A stretch of 64,000 bases of DNA from Oscillospiraceae bacterium (GCA_910575695.1 CAJTGJ010000003.1:147055-211054); one strand, 5' to 3'; shown: positions 24,573 through 34,697, counted from the stretch's first letter. Program-made: numbers and translations. Notes: generated by a model not told the origin, from the sequence alone.

Positions 24573-26534
24573 GTGGAAACAACTGCAAAAACAAGACACG
24601 GCAAACGGTTTGACTGGAAATACAGCTACAGCGGCAACGATCTGGGGGCCATCTGCTCCAATGTGCGCACCATGTTCAAGGTGTGGTGCCCGGGGGCGGA
24701 CAAGGTGGATCTGACCCTCTACCGGGACGACGCCTCCCCGGCCTACCGAATACTGCCCATGCGGAAGAAAAACCGGGGCGTGTGGGCCGTTATCGTGGAG
24801 GGCGACCTCCATGGAACCTACTACGACTACACGGTGGAGGAGGCCGGGCAGGCCGTCCACACCGCCGACCCCTACGCCCGGGCCTGCGGCCGCAACGGCA
24901 TCCGCAGCATGGCGGTGGATCTGTCCCGTACCAATCCGAAGGACTGGTGGCGGGACGCCCCGCCTCCCCTTCAGCCGGAGCAGGTCATCTATGAGCTTCA
25001 TGTCAAGGACTTTTCCGACCACCCGGCCAGCGGCATCCCGGAGGAATACCGGGGAAAATTCAAGGCGTTTGCCTATCGGTATGAGGACGGGCGGCTCCCG
25101 GTCTGCATGGCCCATTTGAAGGAGCTGGGGGTCACCCACGTCCAATTCCTGCCCATATTCGACTACGGCTCGGTGGACGAGGACGGGGACGGCCGCCAGT
25201 TCAACTGGGGCTACGACCCGGTGAACTACAACGTGCCCGAGGGGAGCTACGCCACCGACGCCGCCGACGGGGCCGTCCGCGTCCTGGAGTGCAAGGAGAT
25301 GATCCAGGCCCTGCACCAGAACGGCCTGCGGGTGGTGATGGACGTGGTGTACAACCACACCTACGCCGCCGACTCCTGGCTGGAGCGCACCGCGCCGGGA
25401 TATTACTACCGCCGCCGATCCAACGGGGCGCTGTCCAACGGCTCGGGGTGCGGCAACGACATCGCGGCGGGCAGGGCCATGGTGGACAATTATATCGCAA
25501 ACTCCGTGCTGTACTGGGCCAGGGAGTACCATGTGGACGGCTTCCGCTTCGACCTGATGGGCCTGATGACGGTGGAGCTGATGAACCGCATCCGGCGGGA
25601 GCTGGACCTGGTGTTCGGCCCCGGGGAAAAGCTGCTGTACGGCGAGCCCTGGCGGGCGGGGGATTCCCCCATGGAGGCGGACACCCACCCCGCCCTCAAG
25701 GCCAATCTGCCCCTGTTCCACCCCGGCATCGCCGTATTCTGCGACAACACCCGGGACGCCGTCAAGGGGGGCTGCTTCGACGCCCGCTCCCCCGGCTTTG
25801 CCAACGGCGGAAGGGACCTGGAGCACAGCATCCTCCAGGCCGCCGCCGGGTGGCCGGAGGGGGCCTGGGAGTTCAACCCCTGGGACGCCTCCCAGCTCAT
25901 CACCTACGTGTCCTGCCACGACAATTTCACCCTATGGGACAAGCTGGTGCTGTGCGCCGCGCCGGGGGAGGGCGTCCCCGGTCCCGACGCCTTCCTCCCG
26001 CCCCGGGAGGATCTGCTGGCCCAGAACCGGCTGGCGGCGTTTATCTGCTTCACCTGCCCCGGTACGCCCTTTTTCCAGGCCGGGGAGGAATTTGCCCGCA
26101 CCAAGCTGGGGGACGGCAACAGCTACCGCTCCGCGCCGGAGGTAAACCGGCTGGACTGGGACCGGGCATGGCAGTTCGGCGCTCTGACGGACTACTACCG
26201 GGGGCTGATCCGCCTGCGCCGGGAGCTGCCCGGCCTGCGGGAGAAGTCCACCGACAGGCCCGGCCGTGTGGACAGCCAGACGGTCCATGCCCCCCGGGTA
26301 GTGTCCTTTCAAATCAACCAGGGCGGGCCGGAGGGAGAGCGCCTGCTGGTGGCCTACAACGCCTCTGGGGAAGACTATGTTCTGGAGCTGCCCGCCGGAC
26401 GCTGGATCATCCGGGCAGACGGCCAGTGGGCGGACCAGCACCGTCCCGCCGTGGAGGACGGAACCCACGTCACCGTGCCCCGGTGCAGCGGAATGCTGCT
26501 GCTGCGCCTTCGGGAGGGGACGATCACAGCTTAA
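24573..26534 (+). CDS. GH13 debranching enzyme (type I pullulanase / glycogen debranching)
   Basis: About 653 residues. I chose the GTG at 24573, 8 bases after AAGGG; a GTG at 24564 is too close to that site. An N-terminal CBM48-like segment (FKVWCPGADKVDLTLY) precedes the GH13 barrel. The four catalytic regions are in order: VVMDVVYNH, DGFRFDLMG (nucleophile Asp), LYGEPW (acid/base Glu), and YVSCHDNFT. It cleaves alpha-1,6 branches in glycogen or pullulan-type glucans. No signal peptide, so it acts inside the cell on glycogen or imported maltodextrins. Monocistronic. Confidence 0.88.
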   Translation: METTAKTRHGKRFDWKYSYSGNDLGAICSNVRTMFKVWCPGADKVDLTLYRDDASPAYRILPMRKKNRGVWAVIVEGDLHGTYYDYTVEEAGQAVHTADPYARACGRNGIRSMAVDLSRTNPKDWWRDAPPPLQPEQVIYELHVKDFSDHPASGIPEEYRGKFKAFAYRYEDGRLPVCMAHLKELGVTHVQFLPIFDYGSVDEDGDGRQFNWGYDPVNYNVPEGSYATDAADGAVRVLECKEMIQALHQNGLRVVMDVVYNHTYAADSWLERTAPGYYYRRRSNGALSNGSGCGNDIAAGRAMVDNYIANSVLYWAREYHVDGFRFDLMGLMTVELMNRIRRELDLVFGPGEKLLYGEPWRAGDSPMEADTHPALKANLPLFHPGIAVFCDNTRDAVKGGCFDARSPGFANGGRDLEHSILQAAAGWPEGAWEFNPWDASQLITYVSCHDNFTLWDKLVLCAAPGEGVPGPDAFLPPREDLLAQNRLAAFICFTCPGTPFFQAGEEFARTKLGDGNSYRSAPEVNRLDWDRAWQFGALTDYYRGLIRLRRELPGLREKSTDRPGRVDSQTVHAPRVVSFQINQGGPEGERLLVAYNASGEDYVLELPAGRWIIRADGQWADQHRPAVEDGTHVTVPRCSGMLLLRLREGTITA

Positions 26535-26545
26535 AAATGCACGCG

Positions 26546-26583
26546 AAGGGGGCGCCGCGTATGTCGCGGCGCCCCCTTTTTTT
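26546..26583 (+). terminator. rho-independent terminator of the debranching enzyme gene
   Basis: AAGGGGGCGCCGC pairs with GCGGCGCCCCCTT, ending in seven Ts. It lies between two convergent genes. Confidence 0.9.
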
Positions 26584-28112
26584 CATGTCCGCCCCTGGCG
26601 GGCATCGTACTCCCGCAAAAATGTCTGGGCATACTCCACATCTGACGGCGTGTCAATGTATTCGATGCCCCGCTTCTGCCGGGTCTCCGCCCCCTTGCCG
26701 GTGATGAGAATGACGGAGGGCCTGTCACAGCCCAGCACGGCCTCCCGGATGGCTTCGCCCCGGTTGGGCTGAATGACGCAGGCACAGCCCTGGGCCTCCA
26801 CGTGGCCCGCGATTTCCCGGCAGATGGACACGGTGTCCTCCTCGCCGGAATCCTCCTCGGTGAGCACCACCAGGCCGGAGTAAGCCCCGGCTACCTCACC
26901 CAGATCCCGGCGGCGGTCCAGGGCCTTTTTGCCGGGACAGCCGAACACCGCCACGATCCGCCGCCCGGGATATTCCTCCACCGCGGAACGGAACAGCGTC
27001 TCAAAGCTCATGCGGTTGTGGGCGTAGTCCACGATGGCGGTCACGTCCCCGTTCCGGCTGGAATACACCTCCATCCGCCCCGGCACCCGGGCCTTGGCCA
27101 GCCCCTCCCGGACGGCCTCCTGGGGGATCCCCAGGCCCTGGCACACCGCGATGGCCGCCAGGGCGTTGTCCACGTTGAACAGGCCCGGCATGGTCAGGCG
27201 GTACTCCCCGCCCAGCCTGGCCGCGTCCACCTGAAACAGAATGTCGCCCCCCACCTTGCGCACGTCATGGCCGTACACCTGGGCGGCGGGGTCGCGCCGG
27301 GAGAAGGTGAACACCGTCCCGCAGTCCGCCCGGGCGGCGGACAGGGCCTCGTCCCCGTGGCCGCAGTCCAGGTTGACGCAGGAGAAGTCCGCCTGGGCAA
27401 AGAGCTTCAGCTTGGAATGGAAATAGTCCTCGAAGTCCGGGTGCTCGATGGGGGAGATGTGGTCGGCGCCGATGTTCAAATACGCGGCGGCGGCAAATTT
27501 CGTGCCCAGGGTGCGGTGGTATTTCAGCGCCTGGCTGGACACCTCCATGACCAGATACTCCAGCCCGGAGGAAACCGCGTGGGCAAAGTGCTTTTGCAGC
27601 TCCAGCGGCTCGGGGGTGGTGAGGTGGGACTCAAAGCGCTCCACCCCGTCCCAGGTGTCGATGGAGGAGATCACGCCGCAGGATTTCCCTGCCGGGGCGC
27701 CCAGCTCGTCCAGGATATGTTTTATATAGTAGGCGGTGGACGATTTGCCCTTGGTGCCGGTGATGCCGATGACCTTGAGGCGCTGGGAGGGGTTGTTGTA
27801 ATACTGCACCGCCAGCGGGGCCAGAGCGCGGCGCATATCGCTGATCTGGATGCAGGGCAGTCCCGACTGGGGATAGGGCGTCTCGCTGATATAGGCAAAG
27901 GCCCCCCGGCGGGCGGCGTCCGCCAGAAATTCCCGCTTGAAGTGGGCGCCCTTGCAGATAAACAGTGTGCCGGGGACCACTTCCTTGGAATTGTAGGACA
28001 CCAGCTCCACGGTGCGCCCCATGTCCAGCTTCTCAGGCAGGGGCGCGGCCAGCACCCCCAGCCCGTCCAGCAAGGCGCAGTATTCGCCCAGGGGATATAA
28101 CGTCAGATCCAT
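26583..28112 (-). CDS. MurE-like Mur ligase without the DNPR motif
   Basis: 509 residues from the ATG at 28112, 8 bases after GGAGG. ATP-binding GTKGKS (119-124), the carbamylated-Lys region and the C-terminal Mur domain are all present. In MurE the substrate motif DNPR (meso-diaminopimelate) or a DNPA-like variant (Lys) follows an LT pair; here the aligned positions 420-423 read EDSG. It should still join an amino acid to UDP-MurNAc-L-Ala-D-Glu, but the third residue cannot be predicted. It is the last gene of a minus cluster with an aspartate/glutamate racemase and a D-aspartate-ligase-like protein, pointing to peptidoglycan variation. It may be a second MurE besides a canonical one elsewhere. 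Confidence 0.85.
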   Translation of the reverse strand: MDLTLYPLGEYCALLDGLGVLAAPLPEKLDMGRTVELVSYNSKEVVPGTLFICKGAHFKREFLADAARRGAFAYISETPYPQSGLPCIQISDMRRALAPLAVQYYNNPSQRLKVIGITGTKGKSSTAYYIKHILDELGAPAGKSCGVISSIDTWDGVERFESHLTTPEPLELQKHFAHAVSSGLEYLVMEVSSQALKYHRTLGTKFAAAAYLNIGADHISPIEHPDFEDYFHSKLKLFAQADFSCVNLDCGHGDEALSAARADCGTVFTFSRRDPAAQVYGHDVRKVGGDILFQVDAARLGGEYRLTMPGLFNVDNALAAIAVCQGLGIPQEAVREGLAKARVPGRMEVYSSRNGDVTAIVDYAHNRMSFETLFRSAVEEYPGRRIVAVFGCPGKKALDRRRDLGEVAGAYSGLVVLTEEDSGEEDTVSICREIAGHVEAQGCACVIQPNRGEAIREAVLGCDRPSVILITGKGAETRQKRGIEYIDTPSDVEYAQTFLREYDARQGRT

Positions 28113-28130
28113 GGCATTGACCTCCAATCA

Positions 28131-28838
28131 TCAAATGGTGCGCAGGGGATAGCCGCACGCCTCCACCGCCCGTTCCGCCAGCACCATCATGGCGTCCAGG
28201 TAGAAGGAGGGCAGGGGGTGGTAGGTGGAGAACACGGACAGCTCGGTGCAGGCCAGGATGGCGCAGTCGCAGCCCATCCGCCGGATGGCCTTGTCGATTT
28301 TGGCGAATTTCTCCCGGCTTCCCGTCTCGCCCTGCTTGATCTCGTCGTAGATGATGGACATGACCAGTTTCTGAGTGTCCGGGCCGGGGGAGACGGCCTC
28401 CAGCCCCACGGCGGCGCATTCCTTCTGGTACAGCCCCGTCTGAATGGTGCCGTCGGTGCCCAGGATGCCGGGGCGCTTTTTGCCCTGCCGGGCCAGGGCG
28501 GCGGCGGTCTCCCGGAGCATATGGATGATGGGCACATTCAGCTCCCCCTGGAGCCTGTCCGCGAAATAGTGGGAGGTGTTGCAGGGGATGGCCAGCGCCG
28601 TACAGCCGCACTGTTCCAGCGTTTTCCCGTCCTCCAGCAGCCGCTGGTACAGCGCCCCGGTGTCCCCGGAGAGGATGGCGGCGGTGCGGTCGGGGATGCC
28701 GGTGTCGGACAGGATGACGGCGGGGACGTGCTCCTGGTCCCGGGCGGCGTCGGTGCGGTCCAGCACGAACTGGTAGAACACCTGGGTGGCCTGGGGGCCC
28801 ATGCCGCCCAGAACGCCCAATTTTGCTTCTTTTTTCAT
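28131..28838 (-). CDS. aspartate/glutamate racemase family protein
   Basis: 235 residues from the ATG at 28838, 8 bases after AAAGGG. Typical start KLGVLGGMGPQAT, first catalytic Cys in IPCNTSHYF and second in LACTELS, the two-cysteine base pair of PLP-independent racemases. It interconverts L- and D-Asp (or Glu). It sits between the D-aspartate-ligase-like gene and the MurE-like gene on the same strand, supporting D-Asp as product. The gap to MurE is 18 bases. Confidence 0.9.
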   Translation of the reverse strand: MKKEAKLGVLGGMGPQATQVFYQFVLDRTDAARDQEHVPAVILSDTGIPDRTAAILSGDTGALYQRLLEDGKTLEQCGCTALAIPCNTSHYFADRLQGELNVPIIHMLRETAAALARQGKKRPGILGTDGTIQTGLYQKECAAVGLEAVSPGPDTQKLVMSIIYDEIKQGETGSREKFAKIDKAIRRMGCDCAILACTELSVFSTYHPLPSFYLDAMMVLAERAVEACGYPLRTI

Positions 28839-28927
28839 AGGATTCACCCTTTAAACGCGGGGGAGGGGCTTGCCCTCCCGCAATACGGAGAGAAAATTGG
28901 CCGAACGGGGGGAGCGCCCCCCGTATA

Positions 28928-30133
28928 TTATTCTTTTGGCCTTTCGCAGTATTTCCGGAAGCGCACCCAGCACCCGATATGGTTTTTCCAGATCCGCCAG
29001 ATGCGCTTGAGGGTATAATCCGGGCGGTACTCCATGGAGTGGTGGTCGGCCCCGGCCCGGATCAGGGCCTTCATCTCCGGGTGGAACCGCTTGGGGATGA
29101 ACTGATAGGCCAGTCCCCGGGGGATCATCCGCCAGATGGAGCGGTTCCGCACCACCGTCAGGGGCAGGTCCTTTCCCTCAATGAGGTCGTCCACCAGATA
29201 CCGGGCGATGTTGTGCCCCGAGCCGGTGACGTAAAAATTGCTGCGCCCCTGCCGGGTGTTGATTTCAAAGGCCTTGTATTTGCCGTCCCGGCTGTCGTAT
29301 TTGATGTCAAAGTTGGAGAAGCCCACGTAGCCGATGTCCTCCAGCATCCCCCGCACCTTGTCGCACAGCCCCTGGTCGTGCTCGGTGATGATGACGGCGT
29401 GGTTGCCGATGCCGTGGGGGGAGTGCTCCTCCAGCAGGACGTGGCCCAGGCACATCAGCTTCACCTTGCCATGGGTGTCGGAATAGTTGGTGAGCACCCG
29501 CATATAGGTGTCGTCCCCGGGGACAAACTCCTGCAAAATCATCTTGCCGGGATAGCCCGCGGCATACACCTCGTCCAGAGCCGCGAGAAGCTCCTCCCGG
29601 CTCTGGCAGATGTACACCTTTTTCAGCTCGTTGTGCCCGGTGGCCCAGTAGGCCACGCCGTCGGCGGGCTTGGCCACGTAGGGCGCGCCCCAGGGCAGAT
29701 CGAAGCCGTGGCCCATGGAGCCGTCATAGACAAAGGTAGCGGGGTGGTCGATGCCGTACTGGTCGCACAGGGCGTAAAACTGCTCCTTGTCGGTGAGCTT
29801 GTCCAGCAGCTCCCCGCTGATATAATTGCATTTCACGTTGGCGGGGAACCGGTCCTTCAGGTGGGCGGCCAGCTTCACATAGCTGTCCCCGCAGCCGATG
29901 ACAAGCACCGTCTTGTCCGCGCACTCCGCCGCCACGTTTTGGACGTTTTTCAAAAATACGGCCTCGTCCTCGTTTTCCAGGCAGGGGCGGTAGTCGATGA
30001 TAGCGCTGTGGGAGCAGGGGAATGTGGCGGCGAACTTGCCGAAAGCGATGCTTTTGACCCCGTAAGCCTCGTGAAAGGCCCGGGCCACACTGTAGACATT
30101 GATGTCCCCGCCGAACAATAAGGGTTGGAACAT
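28928..30133 (-). CDS. ATP-grasp ligase resembling D-aspartate ligase (Asl type)
   Basis: 401 residues from the ATG at 30133 (AAGGAGGT upstream). From memory the protein parallels Enterococcus faecium D-aspartate ligase along its length: GGDINVYSVARAFHEAYG at the start, then MILQEFVPGDDTYMRVL, LMCLGHVLLE and FEINTRQGRSNFYV (ATP and metal-binding segments). That enzyme attaches D-Asp to the third residue of the peptidoglycan stem and is encoded beside an aspartate racemase, exactly as here. The exact substrate is inference. About 90 bases separate it from the racemase gene. Confidence 0.78.
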   Translation of the reverse strand: MFQPLLFGGDINVYSVARAFHEAYGVKSIAFGKFAATFPCSHSAIIDYRPCLENEDEAVFLKNVQNVAAECADKTVLVIGCGDSYVKLAAHLKDRFPANVKCNYISGELLDKLTDKEQFYALCDQYGIDHPATFVYDGSMGHGFDLPWGAPYVAKPADGVAYWATGHNELKKVYICQSREELLAALDEVYAAGYPGKMILQEFVPGDDTYMRVLTNYSDTHGKVKLMCLGHVLLEEHSPHGIGNHAVIITEHDQGLCDKVRGMLEDIGYVGFSNFDIKYDSRDGKYKAFEINTRQGRSNFYVTGSGHNIARYLVDDLIEGKDLPLTVVRNRSIWRMIPRGLAYQFIPKRFHPEMKALIRAGADHHSMEYRPDYTLKRIWRIWKNHIGCWVRFRKYCERPKE

Positions 30134-30243
30134 TGGGTGGGACCTCCTTTTGTATGGGCATGGACGCCGTCCATGCGCCTGGGGGAGGGGCCTGCCCCTC
30201 CCGTTTGATTGGGGATGCGGTATGGGCCTGGGGGGCAGGCGGT

Positions 30244-32475
30244 TTACCCGCCCGCCCGGCGCACCAGGAACACCCCTGATATCTGGGACAATTTGTTGAT
30301 GACCCCCGTCAGTTCCTTCTGATCCCTGACGGCCAGCTCCAGGTTCACTATGGCGTAGCCGTCCGGCTGGCTCCGGGCGGAGATGTTGTTCAGCCGCACC
30401 TTCTGGGCGGACAGCGCCATGGCCACGTCCAGGGCCAGACCGTCCCGGTCCTTGGCGGAGATCTCCAGCGACGTGCGGAAATGGGCGTCCTCCGACACCG
30501 CCCAGGCCACCTTCACCCAGCGGCCCTGTTCCTCCGGCTTGCGGCGGGCGGGCTCCGCGTTGGGGCAGTCCTGCCGGTGGATGGATACGCCGTAGCCCTT
30601 GGTGATAAAGCCCACCACCGGATCCCCGGGCACCGGCGTACAGCACTTGGAGAACTTCACCATGCAGTTGTCGATGCCCTCCACAATGATGCCGTTTTCG
30701 GAGTGCCTGGCTTTGGGGATGCCCTTCCCGGCGGCGGGATAGATGGTCTCCCCGGCGGAGGCCGCGGTGCGCATGGCCTCCTGTTCCGCCCGCTGGCGCT
30801 CCAGCCGTCCCAGGCGGGTGAGCTCCTCCTTTATCCGCCCCACCGCCTTCACGGCGGACATACCGCCGTAGCCGATGGCGGCGTACAGCTCGTCCAGCGA
30901 GCCGAACCGCACCCGCCGCAGCAGGGTGTCCAGCAGCTCGGAGGTGGCGGTGATGGAGGACAGCGACAGCCCCATATGCTTCAGCTCCGTCTCGAACATG
31001 GCCCGTCCGGTGGCGATGTTCTCCTCCCGGCGCTCTTTTTTGTACCACTGGCGGATCTTGTTCCGGGCCTCGTTGGACTTGCAGATTTTCATCCAGTCCC
31101 GGCTGGGCCCGTGGGCGTTCTTGGAGGTGATGATCTCCACGATATCGCCGTTTTTCAGCGGCGTCTCAAAGGTGACGATGCGCCCGTTCACCCTGGCCCC
31201 GGTCATGGAATTGCCCACGGCGGAGTGGATGGAATAGGCGAAGTCGATGGGGGTGGCGTTGGCGGGCAGGCTTTTCACGTCCCCGTTGGGGGTGAACACA
31301 AACACCTCGTCGGCAAACATATCCACCCGGAGCGAGTGGACAAACTCGTCCGGGTCGGTGTCCTGCTGGCTCTCCAGCAGCTTGCGCACCCACTCAAAAT
31401 CCTGCTCGGTGCCCAGCTTCTGGTTGGCCATGCCCTGCTTGTACTTCCAGTGGGCGGCTACGCCGTATTCCGCCGTCTGGTGCATCTGCCAGGTGCGGAT
31501 CTGCACCTCGAAGGGGATGGCCTCCCGGCCCACCACGGTGGTGTGGAGGGACTGGTAGCCGTTGGGCTTGGGCGTGCCGATATAGTCCTTGAACCGGCCC
31601 AGCACCGGTTTGAACATATCGTGGATGCATCCCAGCACGTTGTAGCAGGCGGGGATATCGTCCACCATCACCCGGAAAGCGTATATGTCGAAGATCTCCT
31701 TGATGGTCTTGTTCTGGGCGTACATCTTGCGGTAGATGGAGTAGATGTGCTTCAGCCGCCCGTACACCTTGCAGTTCAGCCCCTCCTCGTTGAGCCGCTC
31801 CTCGATCTGCCCCTGCATCCGCTCCAGAAACTCGGAGTTTTCCGTGGTCAGGTCCCGGAGGGCCTGCTCCACGTCGTGGAAGCCGATGGGGTCCAGGTAG
31901 CACAGGGCCAGGTCCTCCAGCTCCCACTTCAGCTTCTGCATACCGAGGCGGTGGGCGATGGGGGCGTACACCTCCATGGTCTCCAGGGCCTTCTCCTTCT
32001 GCTTGGCGGTGGACTGGTATTGCAGGGTGCGCATATTGTGCAGCCGGTCGCACAGCTTGATGAGGATCACCCGCACGTCCTTGGCCATGGCCATGAACAT
32101 TTTGCGCAGGTTTTCCATCTGCTCGTCCTCCCGGGAGGTGTACTGCATCCGGGTGAGCTTGGTCACGCCCTCCACCAGGTCGGCCACCGCCGGGGAAAAC
32201 AGCCGGGCGATGTCCTCATGGGTGGAATCGGTGTCCTCAATGCAGTCGTGGAGCAGGGCGGCGATGATGGAATCCTGGTCCAGCTCCAGCTCGACGATGA
32301 TCTCCGCCACCGCGATGGGGTGGATGATATAGGGCTCCCCGCTCTTGCGCAGCTGGGGGCCGTGGTGCTGGTCGGCGTACTCAAAGGCGGCCCGGATCCT
32401 CTCCGTGTCGGCGGAGGGACAGGTCTGCCGGATATGTTTTTCTAATTCCTCATAGCGTTCATGGGCCAAATCCAT
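30244..32475 (-). CDS. relA: bifunctional (p)ppGpp synthetase/hydrolase
   Basis: 743 residues from the ATG at 32475 (GGAGG upstream). Domain order: HD hydrolase with an intact HDxxED (LLHDCIEDT), synthetase with VQIRTWQMHQTAEYG, TGS (VFTPNGDVKSLP), and C-terminal zinc-finger/ACT. The intact HD motif predicts both synthesis and hydrolysis of (p)ppGpp, as in Firmicutes Rel. It lies downstream of recJ, with 79 bases between. Confidence 0.95.
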   Translation of the reverse strand: MDLAHERYEELEKHIRQTCPSADTERIRAAFEYADQHHGPQLRKSGEPYIIHPIAVAEIIVELELDQDSIIAALLHDCIEDTDSTHEDIARLFSPAVADLVEGVTKLTRMQYTSREDEQMENLRKMFMAMAKDVRVILIKLCDRLHNMRTLQYQSTAKQKEKALETMEVYAPIAHRLGMQKLKWELEDLALCYLDPIGFHDVEQALRDLTTENSEFLERMQGQIEERLNEEGLNCKVYGRLKHIYSIYRKMYAQNKTIKEIFDIYAFRVMVDDIPACYNVLGCIHDMFKPVLGRFKDYIGTPKPNGYQSLHTTVVGREAIPFEVQIRTWQMHQTAEYGVAAHWKYKQGMANQKLGTEQDFEWVRKLLESQQDTDPDEFVHSLRVDMFADEVFVFTPNGDVKSLPANATPIDFAYSIHSAVGNSMTGARVNGRIVTFETPLKNGDIVEIITSKNAHGPSRDWMKICKSNEARNKIRQWYKKERREENIATGRAMFETELKHMGLSLSSITATSELLDTLLRRVRFGSLDELYAAIGYGGMSAVKAVGRIKEELTRLGRLERQRAEQEAMRTAASAGETIYPAAGKGIPKARHSENGIIVEGIDNCMVKFSKCCTPVPGDPVVGFITKGYGVSIHRQDCPNAEPARRKPEEQGRWVKVAWAVSEDAHFRTSLEISAKDRDGLALDVAMALSAQKVRLNNISARSQPDGYAIVNLELAVRDQKELTGVINKLSQISGVFLVRRAGG

Positions 32476-32554
32476 AAATGGCGCCTCCTTCATGGAAGCG
32501 GGGGCCGCTGGATCCCCGCCTCGCCTCTCGTCCTGTATTGGGCATTGTGCCCGT

Positions 32555-34618
32555 TTATTCCTCATCTAAGAACACCCGCAGCCGGCGCATCAGCTCCGCC
32601 TGCTCCAGATCCACCTTCTGCTCCGGATGCTCCAGGCACAGCCGGGACTGCTCCAGGCGCAGCAGCCCCCGGTCCTCCATCACGTGGAGGCAGACCAGGG
32701 TGCGCCCGTAGGCGTAACGTCCGTCCGGCCGTCTGGCGGCCTGCTTCAGCAGGGACGGGCCCGCGTCCGTCCGGCCCTCGGCGCAGGTGCGCTCCAAAAA
32801 GCGCCACAGGCGGGCAAAGTCCTTCCGGGAGGGCAGCAGCAGCCCGGCCTCCCACCGGGACAGCTCCTCCCCCTCCCGCAGGCGGCGGAACAGCTCCCGC
32901 TCCAGCTGGGACCGGGTGGGGGCGGGGCGCAGGTCGCAGATCTGAAGCTGCACTGTGCGGCTCCCCCGGAACTCGTTGATCTGGGGGTGGAAGACCAGGT
33001 CCAGCCTGTCCCCGGCGGACACGCCGCAGGCGGCGGCGTTGGCGGAAAAGAAAATGGCGTCCAGCATCATCCCGTCCCGGCGCACCCGCATTTTCAGGTG
33101 CCGTCCGCCCCCCACGTCACAGCAGGACACCACCGCCGCCGAGCGCAGCAGCAGCACCGGCTTGGGGTTGCCCGTGCCGAAGGGTTCCAGGGTGGACAGG
33201 GCGTCCACCTGCGGGGTCGTGAGCAGGCCGCAGTGCTCCACCTCGGCGTCCACGTCGATGGACGCCTCCATGGGCTGCCCGCCGGTGTAGGCGGACACCA
33301 GCTCCCGCAGGCGCTGGGCCAGCTGGGGGATGTTTTCCTCCAGAATGGTGAAGCCCGCCGCCATCTCATGCCCGCCGTAGCCCTCCAGCAGTCCGGCGCA
33401 CCGCTCCAGCGCCCCGAACAGGCTGAACCCGCCGAAGGAGCGGCACGAGCCCTTGCCCCGGCCCTGCTCCAGGCAGATCATAAAGGCGGGGCAGGAATAT
33501 TTCTCCGCCAGACGGGAGGCCACGATGCCCACCACTCCCTGGTGCCAGCCCTCTCCGGCCAGCACAATGGCGGGGGCGGACAAATCGGGGTCCTCCTCCA
33601 GCATATGAATACACTGTTCAAAAATCTCCAGCTCAATGGCCTGCCGCTCCCGGTTGAGGGCGCACAGGGCCTGGGCCAGCTCCTCGCCCCGGTCCTGGTC
33701 CCGGGTGAGCAGCAGCTCCAGGGCCAGCATGGCCTGCTCCATCCGTCCGGCGGCGTTGAGCCGGGGGGCCAGCCCATAGCCGATGGTGACGGCGGTGGGG
33801 GCGCTTCCCGGTTCCAGCCCCGCCTCCCGCAGGAGGGCCCGCAGGCCGGGACGCCTGGTCTGCCCCAGCAACTCCAGCCCCTGGCGCACCAGGACCCGGT
33901 TTTCGTCGGTGAGGCGCATCACGTCGGCCACGGTTCCGATGGCGGCCAGCTCCCCGAACCGGCGGAACACCTCCGGCCTCTGCTCCGGGGGGAACAGGGC
34001 CTGGGCCAGCTTCAGCGCCACCCCCACCCCGGCCAGCTCCGGGAAGGGGTAGGTGCAGTCCGGGCGGCGGGGGTTCACCACCGCAGCGGCGGCGGGGAGC
34101 TTATGTTTGCAGTGATGGTGGTCGGTGACCACCACGTCCGCCCCCAGGGAGCGGGCGTATTCCACCTCGTCCGCAGCGGTAATGCCGCAGTCCACGGTGA
34201 TAATCAGGGTGACCCCCTGCTCCGTCAGGCACCGGATGGCGCCGGGGTTCAGGCCGTAGCCCTCCTCGGTGCGGTCGGGGATATAGCTGACCACCGTTCC
34301 GCCCAGCAGGGTCAGGGCCTCGGTGAGCAGACAGGTGGACGTGATGCCGTCCACGTCGTAGTCGCCGTACACGGCTATGGTTTCGCCGTTTTTGATGGCA
34401 CGGTTCACCCGCTCCACCGCCCGGTCCATGTCGTGGAGCAGGAAGGGGTCGTGGAACCGCTCCGGCCCGCTGGACAGGAACCGGGCGGCCTCCTCCGGAT
34501 CCTCGATGCCCCGGGCGGACAGCACCGTGGCGCACAGCGGGGCCAGTCCCGCCTGCTCCAGCCGCTGGCGGATGGCCGGGCTACCCGGCCTGCGTACATT
34601 CCAGTAATGATATTTCAT
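32555..34618 (-). CDS. recJ: single-stranded-DNA exonuclease RecJ
   Basis: 687 residues. DHH-family motifs in order: VYGDYDVDGITST (motif I), ITVDCGIT and VVTDHHHCK (the DHH triad), then the DHHA1 domain and an OB-like region with GGGRHLKM. It degrades single-stranded DNA 5' to 3' in recombination and mismatch repair. The length is between the E. coli and Bacillus enzymes. Located between mnmA and relA. Confidence 0.95.
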   Translation of the reverse strand: MKYHYWNVRRPGSPAIRQRLEQAGLAPLCATVLSARGIEDPEEAARFLSSGPERFHDPFLLHDMDRAVERVNRAIKNGETIAVYGDYDVDGITSTCLLTEALTLLGGTVVSYIPDRTEEGYGLNPGAIRCLTEQGVTLIITVDCGITAADEVEYARSLGADVVVTDHHHCKHKLPAAAAVVNPRRPDCTYPFPELAGVGVALKLAQALFPPEQRPEVFRRFGELAAIGTVADVMRLTDENRVLVRQGLELLGQTRRPGLRALLREAGLEPGSAPTAVTIGYGLAPRLNAAGRMEQAMLALELLLTRDQDRGEELAQALCALNRERQAIELEIFEQCIHMLEEDPDLSAPAIVLAGEGWHQGVVGIVASRLAEKYSCPAFMICLEQGRGKGSCRSFGGFSLFGALERCAGLLEGYGGHEMAAGFTILEENIPQLAQRLRELVSAYTGGQPMEASIDVDAEVEHCGLLTTPQVDALSTLEPFGTGNPKPVLLLRSAAVVSCCDVGGGRHLKMRVRRDGMMLDAIFFSANAAACGVSAGDRLDLVFHPQINEFRGSRTVQLQICDLRPAPTRSQLERELFRRLREGEELSRWEAGLLLPSRKDFARLWRFLERTCAEGRTDAGPSLLKQAARRPDGRYAYGRTLVCLHVMEDRGLLRLEQSRLCLEHPEQKVDLEQAELMRRLRVFLDEE

Positions 34619-34697
34619 GCTGTTATCCTCAAATTCCCAACGCCTCCCGGGACGTCGCCCTGGTCAGTTCCGGGGCCTGTTTTTTTCATAATATCTC

